Shown here one piece after another: positions 9,645 to 20,299 of a stretch of DNA of 64,000 nt. The stretch's first letter is position 1. Each line of letters starts with the position of its first letter. The position numbers were made by a program, and so were the translations under genes. The notes beneath the pieces were generated by a model. That model was not told the origin of the DNA and did not search any database. It saw only the letters and a program-made list of their open reading frames with translations. Source of the DNA: Alviniconcha marisindica (lineage: Eukaryota; Mollusca; Gastropoda; Provannidae); the NCBI GenBank assembly GCA_018857735.1, contig JABMCL010002130.1, positions 1,152,501-1,216,500 on the forward strand, read 5' to 3'.

Positions 9645-9860
9645 CGACAAAAGTATGCTTGCCGCGAAAAACGTTTGTCGCGACAAAGTTATATTTGTCG
9701 CAACATAGTTTTGTTGCGACAAAAGATGTGTTTTGTCGCGACAAACAGGTGTTTGTCGCGACAAATATTTGTCGTAATAAATGTTTTGTCGCGACAAAAA
9801 TATGTTTATCGCGAAAAATGTTTTGTCGCGATAAGCATACTTTTGTCGCGACGAAACACG
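9013..9860. repeat. Array of the 14-bp palindrome TTTGTCGCGACAAA, over 20 copies
   Basis: Perfect and near-perfect copies of TTTGTCGCGACAAA (variants TCGTGA, TCGCAA, TTGCGA, CTCGTGAC) recur about every 18-22 bases from 9,356 to 9,860. Two more lie at about 9,013 and 9,034, before the CA tracts. Spacers are short and AT-rich. The array continues about 215 bases beyond the right inverted terminus, so it belongs to more than one element copy or has expanded locally. Confidence 0.9.
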
Positions 9861-9944
9861 TGTTTATTGACAGTACGGCAGTGAGGCGACACTCTTCCGT
9901 CCGCAGTACGAGCATTGTGTGACCGTGCCGGGAAAACGCCAAGA

Positions 9945-10052
9945 CGGGATGGAAGTAAGGATGGAAGTAAGGGTAAGGATGGAAGTAAGGATGGAAGTAA
10001 GGGTAAGGATGGAAGTATGGATGGAAGTAAGGGTAAGGATGGAAGTAAGAAC
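9945..10052 (+). repeat. Short minisatellite GGATGGAAGTAAGGGTAA
   Basis: About 7 units of GGATGGAAGTAA with or without GGGTAA. Confidence 0.9.
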
Positions 10053-10418
10053 AAGTAAATGCGACTAGACAGTGGCGGGTTGACGGCGAAGAAAAAATGC
10101 CTCACTCTCTGTCTGCATCATTTCACAGAGAATCTGCTGGGTGATGGGAAGACATGTTTGTTCGATCTTTCTAAGACCAACCCCCAACGTCCCATCCCAC
10201 ACCTGGCGAGAGAGAGAGAGAAAGAACCTGCTGGGTGAAGGGAAGGCGCGTTTTCTTTGCAAGACCAACCCCAACCCCCTCCTAACCCCACCACAACCAC
10301 CCCCACTCCCACCCCCTACACCCACGCCCCACCCCCGAAGTGACATGGGTGCCTTCAACCGTTGGACATTGGCTGCAACATCGAAAGTAGAACTCCACCT
10401 CCCACCCCCACAACACAC
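10053..10418. other. Unassigned sequence
   Basis: Ordinary complexity with two short related blocks (CTGCTGGGTGATGGGAAG and CTGCTGGGTGAAGGGAAG at about 10,133 and 10,229). No gene recognised. Confidence 0.3.
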
Positions 10419-10432
10419 CCCCATCCCCCCAC

Positions 10433-10467
<35 letters not shown>
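10419..10467 (+). repeat. Poly-C tract
   Basis: About 35 uninterrupted C after a C-rich lead-in. Confidence 0.95.
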
Positions 10468-10808
10468 ACCCCTCCCTGCACCCCTGGACCTCTCCCCCGG
10501 CCACTCGGCGTTAAGCAAGTCTAATGAAGGAATAGAAGAACATAGCCAACCTTTTGACGACCAGTCCTTGGGGTGGTCGTGTTTGCGTGAGATCAAAGGG
10601 GACAGCATCCGGTACAGTCTGTCCTTGGCGGAAGAGAGAGTTGACCTCTCCACTGCCGTGTGCGTCTTCTTCCAACTACAACTTCCGTTTCCGTTTTTTC
10701 CATCGCGGGCTGGCACTGCCTCCTTCGTTTCGCTGTTCCGCGTGTGAAGACCTGGACTTTTCTGAAAGGAGAGCAAAGCAATGGGTCTCTGCGTCACAAC
10801 TCATGTGA

Positions 10809-10841
<33 letters not shown>

Positions 10842-10842
10842 A
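10809..10842 (+). repeat. (CA)n microsatellite
   Basis: About 15 CA units. The surrounding 10,470-11,284 stretch contains no recognised gene. Confidence 0.9.
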
Positions 10843-11284
10843 CGTCGGAGAGGGCATTTTCTGTCGGGGACGCGATAACGGTAAACAGGCACATGAACGC
10901 ATCATCTGAAAACCCTTCAAACTAAATTCATCAAATTACAAATAACTGTCTGATTTATCGTCTTGTGACAGAGAGAGTATTATGTTTGAAAGTAGGGAAA
11001 TGAAACTGAATAAATCGGAATAAGAAAACAAGAACTTGGCAACCTTTTCGGCGGTATGCAAAGCATGGAAAACCACATTCTGACCTATTCCTGGCCCGAA
11101 AGAAGGACTCTGAATGTAAATGTGTGGTCCATTGTGGAGTACTGCGTTCGAAAGCCAGCTTGGGCGTCAGATGTGACATTGTTTGATTCAGCCCAAGCAG
11201 TAAGGCGTCTGTTCACAATGTGGGTGAAAACTGCTCAGTACATTAAGCAGAGAAATTCCTCTGTAGTTATCAATGTTATTAATA

Positions 11285-11497
11285 TCACCATTCTTTGAGA
11301 GGTGGAACAGTTATGGCCTTTTTCCATTCTATCGGGTATGAACCATAGCTGAACAGTATACAAAAATATTTCACAAGTAACGGGGTAATAGCAGTGTCTA
11401 GAGCTGTCAAGATTTCATTGATAATGCCGTCAGGTCCTGCAGATTTATTGTTTTCCAGATGCCTAACTGCTGCCTTTACTTCCTCTTCGATGAGAAT
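11285..11497 (-). mobile_element. Reverse transcriptase fragment of a non-LTR retrotransposon
   Basis: The minus-strand translation reads EEEVKAAVRHLENNKSAGPD, then GIINEILTALDT, ITPLLVKYFCILFSYG and PIEWKKAITVP. This is the start of a LINE reverse transcriptase domain: the 'NNK(S/A)xGPDGIxxE' motif and the 'xxPxxWkxaxixP' motif. The fragment covers about 70 residues and breaks on one side into the (CA)n tract at 11,499 and on the other into unrelated sequence. It is a dead remnant. Confidence 0.85.
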
Positions 11498-11498
11498 A

Positions 11499-11569
11499 AC
11501 ACACACACACGCACGCACGCACGCACGCGCGCGCACGCACGCACGCACGCACACACACTCGCACGCACG

Positions 11570-11642
<73 letters not shown>
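11499..11642 (+). repeat. Compound (GCAC)n / (CA)n microsatellite
   Basis: GCAC-rich units then about 35 CA units, abutting the RT fragment. A poly-G run of about 15 follows at 11,669. Confidence 0.95.
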
Positions 11643-11645
<3 letters not shown>

Positions 11646-11989
11646 CAGAGACAAAGACGGACAGAAAAGGGGGGGGGGGGGGGGAGAGAGACGAAACAAT
11701 TCTGATGCAACGACTTCTTTACCACGTCAGACGCGGGAGAAGACCTGGCCATCGCCAACTGTCAACATTAAACGTTGACTACCTTCAGCTAGTGCACTTG
11801 TTTGTTTTGTTTGTTTTTGTTTTGTTTTTAGAGTTCTGTTAGTCACCCGGAGAAGGTATAACGATCGTGACCGACCGAAGGCTGGGAGTGGTCTTGTTTT
11901 GTTTCCAGTGTAGGCCTATTTATAAGCGGACATGCATTAATCGACAGCTAATGACACTCCCAGAGCATATTCTACTGCTACGCCCCTTC

Positions 11990-12128
11990 AGGAGTTTAGG
12001 GGTCATGGGTCATAGCGAGTGGTGGAGTTTAGGGGTCATGGGTCATAGCGAGTGGTGGAGTTTAGGGGTCATGGGTCATAGCGAGTGGTGGAGTTTAGGG
12101 ATCATGGGTCATACCGAGTGGTGGAGCG
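11990..12128 (+). repeat. 33-bp minisatellite, 4 units
   Basis: Units with the core TTTAGGGGTCATGGGTCATA followed by GCGAGTGGTGG. They are nearly identical; the last unit differs at two sites. Confidence 0.9.
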
Positions 12129-12394
12129 ATTGGCTGGCAGGGACGGGGAGAGTGGTTAGTCACCAAAACCTTTCTTTCCTTCCCACAACAAAAACAACGT
12201 ATCCAGAAAACTTTCATTTTAACTTTCACTTTAATTTGATATTCTAACCCAAAAGTCCCAGACTTATATTAGTGCGAATTTAGTTTATATATTATAGTTT
12301 TTTGTCACCTTGCCGTGAACAGACATAAAGTAAAACACTGGTTGATTGTTTGGCCCAACTCTCCACAGTCAGCTCTGGTACACCGATGACTGGA

Positions 12395-12578
12395 AAGCTC
12401 GCAAGATGGCGTTGCCGATGACTTCAGAGACTAACCAGAAGATGGCGACCGCGATGACTCCAAAGGCTATCCAAAACATGGCGACTGCGATGATTTAAAA
12501 GATTATCCAGAAGATAGCGACAGCGGTGACTTCAAAGATTATCCAGAAGATGGCCACAGCGATGACTTCAAAGACTAT
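12395..12578 (+). repeat. 36-bp minisatellite, left part
   Basis: About 5 units with the core GATGACTTCAAAGACTAACC and AGAAGATGGCGACCGC. The array stops within a unit just after GACTTCAAAGACTAT. The same unit family resumes at about 19,246. Confidence 0.85.
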
Positions 12579-12592
12579 AAAATATTTATTAA

Positions 12593-12593
<1 letters not shown>

Positions 12594-12663
<70 letters not shown>
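12594..12663 (+). repeat. (GT)n microsatellite
   Basis: About 33 GT units. Confidence 0.97.
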
Positions 12664-12764
12664 TGTTGAATTTATTGGATGCACATGAATAGGGACAGGG
12701 GAGTGGGGAGAGAGAGCATGAGAGATCTAGGAAAGAGTATTAATTATTTATCAGTTTTTGTATC

Positions 12765-12791
12765 TGAGTGGACGAGGGGAGATTGGTGTGC

Positions 12792-12834
<43 letters not shown>
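12765..12834 (+). repeat. Left part of a dispersed repeat, ending in (TC)n
   Basis: GAGTGGACGAGGGGAGATTG followed by GTGTGCGCAT matches 61,231-61,256, where it is followed by a GT tract and then the right part of the repeat. Here it runs into about 20 CT units (12,794-12,833), after which the LINE begins. The matching right part of the repeat is at 19,085-19,245. Confidence 0.7.
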
Positions 12835-12838
<4 letters not shown>

Positions 12839-12839
12839 A

Positions 12840-15152
12840 ACAACAGACCCCCTCCACGCAACAGGCGAACCCCAACCCGCAGACCCGACAGCCCTAGCGC
12901 CGAGAACACAGAGAGAGCCACCGCTCAGCACGTCTCTCCCACCTACGACACGAGCGCATTCCCGCCTCCCCCGAGACGGCGGGCTCAAGAAGAGGACCTG
13001 CGACCATCCTCCATCAACAGAGGGAACAACGACCACGACTCACTGCTGACGTCATACCCACTCCACCCCGCATTCCTGTCCCCCGAGTCTCCTCGTCAAG
13101 CTGGTCCAGCCTCCCACCCCTCTGGATACGTCAGGGAGCCTGAGGCAGCCCCTCACCACCTCGAGGCAGTCTCCCATTCTCGTTAGCACGAGACCTTCTC
13201 TCTTCAGCCTGAGACCGCCACCCGTGAGACAGAGACCACCCCTCACCATCCCGAGACTGACCCTCGCCACCCTGGTCCTTCACCCACCTCTCGTCAGCCA
13301 GGGTCCACCTCTCGTCAGCCAAGATCCACCTCTCGTCATCCCGAGTTTGCTTCTCGTCAGTCAGAGGCTGTCTCGCTGTCAGAGACCGCCCCAGGACAGT
13401 CCGAGACTGTCTACCATCAGCCTGAGACTGTCTCTCGTCAACCACAGACCCCCTCCCGCGAAGCCGTACCCGCACCCCATCAGCCAGACGCCTCCCCTCT
13501 TCAGCCCGGGACCGCCCGTCGTCAGCCCGGGACCGCCCCATGTCAGCCCGAGACCGCCCGTCGTCAGCCCGAGACCGCCCGTCGTCAGCCCGAGACCGCC
13601 CGTCGTCAGCCCGAGACCGCCCCTCGTCAGCCCGAGACCGCCCGTCGTCAGCCCGAGACCGCCCCATGTCAGCCCGAGACCGCCCTCGTCAGCCCGAGAC
13701 CGCCCTCGTCAGCCCGAGACCGCCCCATGTCAGCCCGAGACCGCCCGTCGTCAGCCCGAGACCGCCCCTCGTCAGCTCGAGACTGCCCCTCGTCAGCCCG
13801 GGACCGCCCATCGTCAGCCCGAGACCGCCCCTCGTCAGCCGAGACCGCCCCTCGTCAGCCCGAGGACCGCCCATCGTCAGCCCGAGACCGCCCTCGTCAG
13901 CCCGAGACCGCCCCTCGTCAGCCCGAGACCGCCCCATGTCAGCCCGAGACCGCCCGTCGTCAGCCCGAGACCGCCCTCGTCAGCCGAGACCGCCCCATCG
14001 TCAGCCCGAGACCGCCCTCGTCAGCCCGAGACCGCCCCTCGTCAGCCCGAGACCGCCCATGTCAGCCCGAGACCGCCCCTCGTCAGCCCGAAACCGCCCT
14101 GTCAGCCCGAGACGCCCATCGTCAGCCCGAGACCGCCCCTCGTCAGCCTGAGCGGTCGAGCCGAACCGCCCCCGTCGCAGCCCGAGACCGCCCTCGTCAG
14201 CTGAGACCGCCTCATGTCAGCCCGAGACCGCCCCATGTCAGCCCGAGACCGCCCCTCGTCAGCCTGAGACCGCCCCATGTCAGCCCAAGACCGATTCTCG
14301 ACAGCCCGAGACCACCCGTCGACAGCCCCTCGTCAGCCCGAGACCGCCCCTCGTCAGCCCGAGATCGCCCGCTGTCAGCCCAAGACCGCCCCTCGTCAGC
14401 CCGAGACCGCCCCTCGTCAGCCCGAGACCGCCCGCTGTCAGCCCAAGACCGACCCTCGGCAGCCTGAGACCACCCGCCGACACCCCGAGATCGCTCGTCT
14501 CCAGCCCTCGACCGCCCGTTGCCAGCCTGAGACCGACCCTCGCCAGCCCGAGACCGCTCTCCAGCGGTCAGAGTCCTCTCTTCGACAACTCGAGCTCTCC
14601 TTGAGCTGGCCGGCTGTCGCTGCTGACCAGCCCGACCCAGTCTCCTGCCAACCCCACGCTGGTGAGCGTCGAGCTGGCTCGGCCCAGTCTGACTCCTGCC
14701 CCGGTCAGCCAGACTCCAGCCCCGACCAGTCTCAGTCTGTCCGTGACCAGTCATACTCTAGCCACAGTGAGAGTAACCACTGCGAGAGTCCGCCCATGTA
14801 CCTGACTCGAGACCCTCGACCAGATATTCGACCCCCTGCAACATCTCCGGACTCGGACTTAAGCCCAACCCTCATCAACAGAGAGGTGTTGTCCAGTAGC
14901 CTTTTAGCAGACGGTACGAACGATGTCGAGTCCCCAGTCCAAACATTAAAGAAAAAAGACGAATCAAACCGAACGGGAGTAGATGATCTAGAAGCGAGCA
15001 GTGTTTCGTTTGAGGATGAAACCCAGAAGCGGGTCCGTCAGACACGCAGCAAGACTCTGAGTAGGCAAACACACCTTACAGACAGCTTTAGACGTTTAGG
15101 TCCCAAGAGGTCATCACGATGCAATGACGATTCAACAAGAGCCAACAGCTAG
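12840..15152 (+). pseudogene. LINE ORF1, broken, with a minisatellite-expanded heptad domain
   Basis: The N-terminal part (to 13,183) is Pro/Arg/Ser-rich and contains FPPPPRRRAQEEDLRPS. It is followed by one in-frame TAG (13,184) and then a growing series of Q-P-E-T-x-x-R heptads. After several 20-base units shift the frame, the C-terminal part (14,580-15,152) reads through a Gln/Ser/Pro-rich segment to KKKDESNRTGVDDLEASSVS, RQTRSKTLSRQTHLTDSFRR and a stop. No zinc knuckles or esterase motif are visible. Assignment as ORF1 rests on its place directly upstream of ORF2 inside the same element. Confidence 0.65.
13500..14560 (+). repeat. 21-bp minisatellite encoding QPETAPR heptads
   Basis: About 50 units of CAGCCCGAGACCGCCC plus a variable CTCGT/GTCGT/ATGT end. 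Most units are 21 bases (7 codons), but several 20-base and 18-base units shift the frame. Toward both edges units become more diverged (GAGACTGTCTCTCGTCAACC and similar), which shows expansion from an originally coding degenerate repeat. Confidence 0.92.
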
Positions 15153-15206
15153 GGACTCGGCCCTGCCCATGTTACAGACAAGTGTTCGGGCACCCCAAAC
15201 TCTCTT

Positions 15207-18200
15207 TTGTTCCTCACTTACAATGTCGAAGGTCTTTCCACCATTTCACAACAGAGTGTTAGGTCCCTTATAATGGCTTACGATTTTGTGCTCCTGACAG
15301 AACCATTTTTGGCTGACTTCCCCTCCCACCTGTTTCCTTTGTACACTGTCTTCGTCTCTCCAGGTATAAAACTCACCGACGCTCCAACATGGCGTCTCTC
15401 GGGTGGTGTTGCTTTACTGGTTAGGAAACAGTTTGCTAGATTCATCAAGCAAATTCATGTAGAGTATGATTATTGTGTTGTACTTCAGCTTTGAAGAAGA
15501 ATTACTTGGGCTAGACAACGACTGTATTTTGCTAGGAATTTATTTACCCCCTTTCAAATAGTATATATTACGAAGATTGTGAAATTGATAATGGAATGTC
15601 AATGGTTGAAAACTGTATCTTTGACATCATTGAACAACACGGTGAACTCTCTTTTTTGGTGTTTGGTGACTTAAACGCAAGAACAGGAACTGCTAATGCA
15701 AACGAATGTGTGCTACCAGACAGTGTTTTAGATGTGGAAAATGATAATGAAGCTGCACAGAATCAATATTGCAGACAGTCTAAAGATTTGCAGACAAATG
15801 ACTTTGGCCGATACCTTCTGCGAACAAGTTAATTGAGTGATTCTGAATGGATGTTTTCCAGGAGACGAGGAGGGTAACTATACCCATATAGCACATAACG
15901 GTTCGAGTGTAATTGATAATTTTTTGCTTTCAAGATGCCTTGTCCACTTGGGAACCCGTCTAGCGGTGATTCCTAATATTGAATCAAAACATATGCCTGT
16001 AGAGCTAGAACTTGAACTTGTAGGTAATAATGATGTTTTTGTCGAACGACAGAGAAAAGTAAAAATACAAAAATACATATGGGACGCGAATAAGACACAA
16101 GAGTATTACGACATGTTTTCTACAGAAGAAGTATCTGCGCTTTTTACACAGGCCACTGAACTTATTAATGATGACGTTGAAGCTGCTGTCAAAGTGTTTA
16201 ACAGTGCTGTCAAACTCGCAGGAGACTGTATGAAAAGGACCGTTACAAGCGGTAATGTTAGTGGAAAACCTTGGTTCGACCTTGAATGCACCGTAAAACG
16301 TCGTGTCGTCCGTAAAGCGTTAAGAAAATTTAATGCAGTGAAAAGTTATTCCAATAGCAATGAATTCAGAATTAATTATACTGAAGAAAGAAGAGAATAC
16401 AAACAACTTCTGAAACAAAACAGAGCTGTCCATAAGGAAAACATTATTAAAACACTTGAAGAAAACGCGAAAGATGCTAGAAAGTTCTGGAGTACGATCA
16501 AATCCATAATGAAGAAAGAACAGCACATCAATTCAGTTACGTCTCAAGAATGGGTTGATCACTTCAGTAAAGTTCTAGACTGTGAATCTCTCCCTGTAAG
16601 TGATAACAAAGTTGAGAATAATGATTTAGCAAGTACTTTTGGACCTGGGGAAGCTGTTGACATACTGGACGCTGTCATTTCTGTCTCAGAGGTACAGGCT
16701 GCAATTAAAGCGTTAAAGGACAACAAGGCTGATGGCCCAGATGGACTAAGCAGCGATTTTTTCAGATATTCAGCCCCTTGTGTTTTACATTTCTTGACCG
16801 AATACTTCAATAAATTATTTAATACAGGTACGTTTCCTTCTGAATGGTCTGAATTGGTTATCTTTCCAATATACAAAACGGGTGACTTTAATTCTCCCAA
16901 TAATTATAGAGGAACATCATTGCTAAACGTGGGTGGTAAATTATATAGCTATATTTTAAATAAGCGTCTCACTCAATGGATTGAAGATAACAAAATGCTA
17001 AATGAAGCACAAGCAGGCTTCAGACAAGGCTATAGTACAATCGACCATGTGTTCACACTCTTGGCTTTGGTACAGAAACAACTCCTTAACCATGGGAAAT
17101 TGTATGTTTGTTTTATTGATTTTAAGAAAGCGTTTGACTTAGTTGATAGGAATACTCTATGGTTAATTCTTAAGAAAAATAGTATCAGAGGCAAAATGTA
17201 TAAAGCAGTCAATAGTATGTATGAAGTTGTTAAGGCCAGAGTTCGAGTAGGTGGTGATCTCACTGAAGCATTCATGTGTAGTCGAGGCCTCAAACAAGGG
17301 GACAGCTGTAGCCCAATTTTGTTCTCCTTCTTATTAACGAACTTGCCAACGAAATTGTTCTAAAAGGCAAACACGGTATCTCACTATCACCAGATATTTT
17401 ACAAATTTTGATTATGCTTTTTGCGGATGATGTTGTTCTCCTGTCTAATGTGCTAAGGGACACGGCAAAAAGATTACACCCTGTTGTTAACTTTGAAAAA
17501 TCCCAAGTAGTCATTTTTAGAAACGGCGGATACATAGCTGTTAGAGAGAAATGGTTTTATGACGGTATGAAACTGAAAATTGTTAACCACTACAAGTACT
17601 TAGGTATACTATTTTACACTGGCTTAACATTTTCGTATGCGCTTAAAGATATGTCTGACAGAGCCAGGAAAGGTGTACTGGGTATTCTTAGGCTTCTGTG
17701 GAGGCTGGGAGAGCAATGTCCCAAGCTATTCTTTAAGCTGTTTGATTGCCAAATCCAACCAATGCTAACCTATGGGTCTGAGGTTGGGGGAATTATGGCT
17801 GACTATTGTATAATTGAAAGAGTACATCCATTTGCTATTAAACGATTCCTGAATGTTAGCACAAGAACACCAAGCGCACTAGTTTATGGGGAAACCGGTA
17901 GATATCCTCTTTATGTAAATACATACACAAGATGTATTAAATATTGGCTGAACCTTGTAAAAATGCCTGATAGCCGCCTCCCTTCCAAATCATACAAAAT
18001 GCTTTATGACCTCCCCTGTAAGAACAAGAATAACTGGGTCTCTTATATTTGTTTTACATTGCATCGGTACGGCTTTGGATTCGTTTGGGAAAACCAGGGT
18101 GTGTGTAATATGAAAAGATTTTTGTGCAAGTTTAGACAGCGGTTAATTGACTGCTGTCTTCAAGACTGGCACAGTGCCATGGCTTCAGAGGACCGTCTTG

Positions 18201-18630
18201 CGTTCTATTCCTCATTTTTTTTAAAGCCATTCTCTTGCAGATTATTTGTTTACCATTAAAAAAGCCATTCTCTTGCAGATTATTTGTTTACCATTAAAAA
18301 AGCAGTTTTAAGGAAGCATTTGGTCAGATTCAGATGAGGTGAATCCCCCTTAAAAACACATCGTCTGCGATATTCAGAAAGAACGCCAGACATTTTTACC
18401 TGTCCATTCTGCAACACCAAAGAATCAGAAATTCATTTTCTGTTAGCATGCCCAAAATACAAAACGCTAAGAGAAACTTATTTGCCTGCTAAGTTTTATA
18501 ACCGCCCATCTGCTTTTAAGGTGGCAATCCTGTTAGCAGATACAAGACTATCCTTTGCACTAGCAATCTATATTTCCAAGGCCTTCGAGCTAAGAGCCAA
18601 TAGCATTAGCAACGCGGTCCTAGCTTGATC
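15207..18630 (+). pseudogene. LINE ORF2: endonuclease, reverse transcriptase and C-terminal zinc finger, frameshifted
   Basis: Read across at least three frameshifts: EEP endonuclease start (FLTYNVEGLS, FVLLTEPFL), the GDLNARTG metal-binding loop (about 15,665), SVIDNFLLSR, and SKHMPVELE in the place of the S-D-H motif (about 15,990). The RT domain follows from 16,690: ALKDNKADGPDGLSSDFF, GTFPSEWSELVIFPIYKTGD, NYRGTSLLN, AGFRQGYSTIDHVF, CFIDFKKAFDLVD and GLKQGDSCSPILFSFLL. After a shift near 17,350 comes LFADDVVLLSN, with FADD at the active site. The thumb region continues to 18,250, and after a short duplication CPFCNTKESEIHFLLACPKY gives a C-C-H-C finger at about 18,400-18,460. Frame changes lie near 15,495, 15,832, 17,350 and 18,260-18,340. 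Confidence 0.9.
18216..18302 (+). repeat. Tandem duplication of about 43 bp inside LINE ORF2
   Basis: AAGCCATTCTCTTGCAGATT plus ATTTGTTTACCATTAAA occurs twice in a row, separated by AAA. The copy number breaks the ORF2 frame. Confidence 0.9.
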
Positions 18631-18980
18631 GGGTATTGTGAGTCACATGCTTTTGTATTATTGTTCTTTTTCCCTTTCCCCCCTTCTCATTTGTTGTGCT
18701 TGTAAGCGCGCTTGCGTGTGTATGTGTTATTTGTGTGCGCGCCCGCGAGTATGTGGGGGTGCGTGCGTGTGTGAGCGAGGTCGAACTTGCGTGAGTGCGT
18801 GCGTAGGTACGTGTCTGTGCGTGTGTGTGCGGTTGTGTGTGCGTGTAGGGAGATAATTTTTGCTGGAATGTCCTGATGTTATGATTGTTTATGCATATAA
18901 AATGCCCCCCCCCCCCTCCCCCACCCCCACCCACCTGTTTGACATGGGCAGACGGCCTAATTCAATAAACCATTCGTTCG

Positions 18981-18986
<6 letters not shown>

Positions 18987-19069
<83 letters not shown>

Positions 19070-19245
19070 GTGTGTGTGTGTGTAATATGGTTATTGTTTG
19101 AGAGGCGATAATGGTAGACTACAATATTTAAGGTTCTGTTTGTTTGAAATGTATGTTAATGTGGTTTTTGTCGTAAGATGTTTGTACAGCGCAGTGAGTT
19201 ACAGAACAGCGTTTTATTAGATTTATTATTATTATTATTAGATAG
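18987..19245 (+). repeat. (TC)n tract and right part of a dispersed repeat with an (ATT)n tail
   Basis: CT runs (18,987-19,067) and a short GT run are followed by TTGAGAGGCGATAATGGTAG, GAAATGTATGTTAATGTGGT and TTTTTGTCGTAAGATG, then GCGCAGTGAGTTACAGAACA and TTATTATTATTATTA. The same sequence follows the GT tract at 61,327-61,440. This looks like the 3' end of a short retroelement split by the LINE. Confidence 0.7.
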
Positions 19246-19382
19246 AAGATTGTGATAGAAGTGACTTCAAAGACTAACCAGAAAATGACGACCGCGATGA
19301 CTTCAAAGACTAACCAGAAGATGACGACTGCGATGACTTTAAAGAATAACCCGAAAATGGCGATAGCGGTGACTTCAAATGA
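19246..19382 (+). repeat. 36-bp minisatellite, right part
   Basis: About 4 units of the same family as 12,395-12,578 (GACTTCAAAGACTAACCAGA, then AAATGACGACCGCGAT), in the same orientation. The first unit begins AGAAGATTGTGATAGAAGTG, which is where the left part stopped. Confidence 0.85.
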
Positions 19383-19703
19383 AAATTGACAAGTTGTGGA
19401 GCAATAATCTAACTGAACTGATGAGCAAAACGACGATGGTGCAATCGTGTCTTCTCTTGTCCTTTTGTCCTTATGAGGATGGTGCAATATTCCATAGAAT
19501 CAATAATAGGATAGCCATGAAGCGGGGTCTTGTACACAGCAGGCCCCGTTTTCTTGAGGACAGACAATTCAGTTAGACAAACCTGAACGTATACAACAGC
19601 GACGACAGACAACCCACTTACATGAAACAGATACAGACAAACCTGAATGTATGTAATAGCGACGACAGACAGTCCAGTTACACGCACACGCACGCTCCCG
19701 CGC
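19383..19703. other. Unassigned sequence
   Basis: A short duplicated block (ACAAACCTGAACGTATACAA / ACAAACCTGAATGTATGTAA, with AGCGACGACAGAC) at about 19,578 and 19,637. No gene recognised. Confidence 0.4.
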
Positions 19704-19707
19704 GCGT

Positions 19708-19768
<61 letters not shown>
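19704..19768 (+). repeat. (CA)n microsatellite followed by A-rich tract
   Basis: About 30 CA units, then an A11 run. Confidence 0.95.
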
Positions 19769-19772
<4 letters not shown>

Positions 19773-19779
19773 AAAAAAA

Positions 19780-20299
19780 TCAACAACAAAACCGGCGAAA
19801 ACAACCCCCCAAAAAACCCTTGAAACTGTATTTTAATGATGGTGAAGACAGATTTATTACCTCGTGTAAATGGCATAATATAATGAGACACGCGTAGCAA
19901 TGACCTCTTCATTGGCTGTAAAATGAAAATCTTCAATGTCTCCTATATCGGAAGCACGGAAATCCCCGCCTCCTAATGAGAAGACAGATGTTGATGTATC
20001 ACCTCACGGAAAAGGAGTGACGGCGTCTGGCGGTAACCCATTCACGTCACAGGGAAACAAAGACAAAGTCTACCCGAAGTTCATTACCGTCTTGTACGCT
20101 CTTTTCCCCCGCACTTCATTCTGACGTCACCACATGTCTTTGACGTCACGGATAGAAACACAAAAAAAGCTCTCAGTTTTGCGTACAGGAAGAATGCATG
20201 TGGACTGCAATGATTTTTGTCACCTACAGTTTGTCTCTCTGTTGGGCGAACTTTTAATGTCGTCTTGCACCGTTCTAGAAGAACTAGCTGCAAGTCAGA
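19780..20299. other. Unassigned sequence
   Basis: Ordinary complexity, no domain recognised on either strand. Confidence 0.3.

Larger units (their letters stand above)
12835..18985 (+). mobile_element. Near full-length two-ORF LINE (non-LTR retrotransposon), decayed, flanked by (TC)n
   Basis: The element begins right after a (TC)n tract with ACTACAACAACAGACCC and ends TTCAATAAACCATTCGTTCG followed by another (TC)n tract. It contains ORF1 (12,840-15,152), an apurinic-type endonuclease plus reverse transcriptase ORF2 (about 15,207-18,630), and a 3' UTR with a poly-C run (18,905) and an AATAAA signal. About 6.15 kb is the usual size of a complete element. Microsatellite-targeted LINEs are known in the Tx1 and R1 clades, and the (TC)n flanks suggest such targeting here. 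The clade is not settled by eye; ORF2 has a C-terminal CCHC-type finger. Frameshifts and stops make it inactive. Confidence 0.85.

Noticed and set aside
19415..19440. CTGATGAGCAAAACGAC as a hammerhead ribozyme core
   Set aside because: The GAAA and GTC elements needed for a hammerhead are not placed correctly around it.
19128..19487. Minus-strand hydrophobic repeats (FEVIAVVIFWLV) as a membrane protein
   Set aside because: The hydrophobicity is the minus-strand shadow of the 36-bp minisatellite; the same appears at 12,395-12,578.
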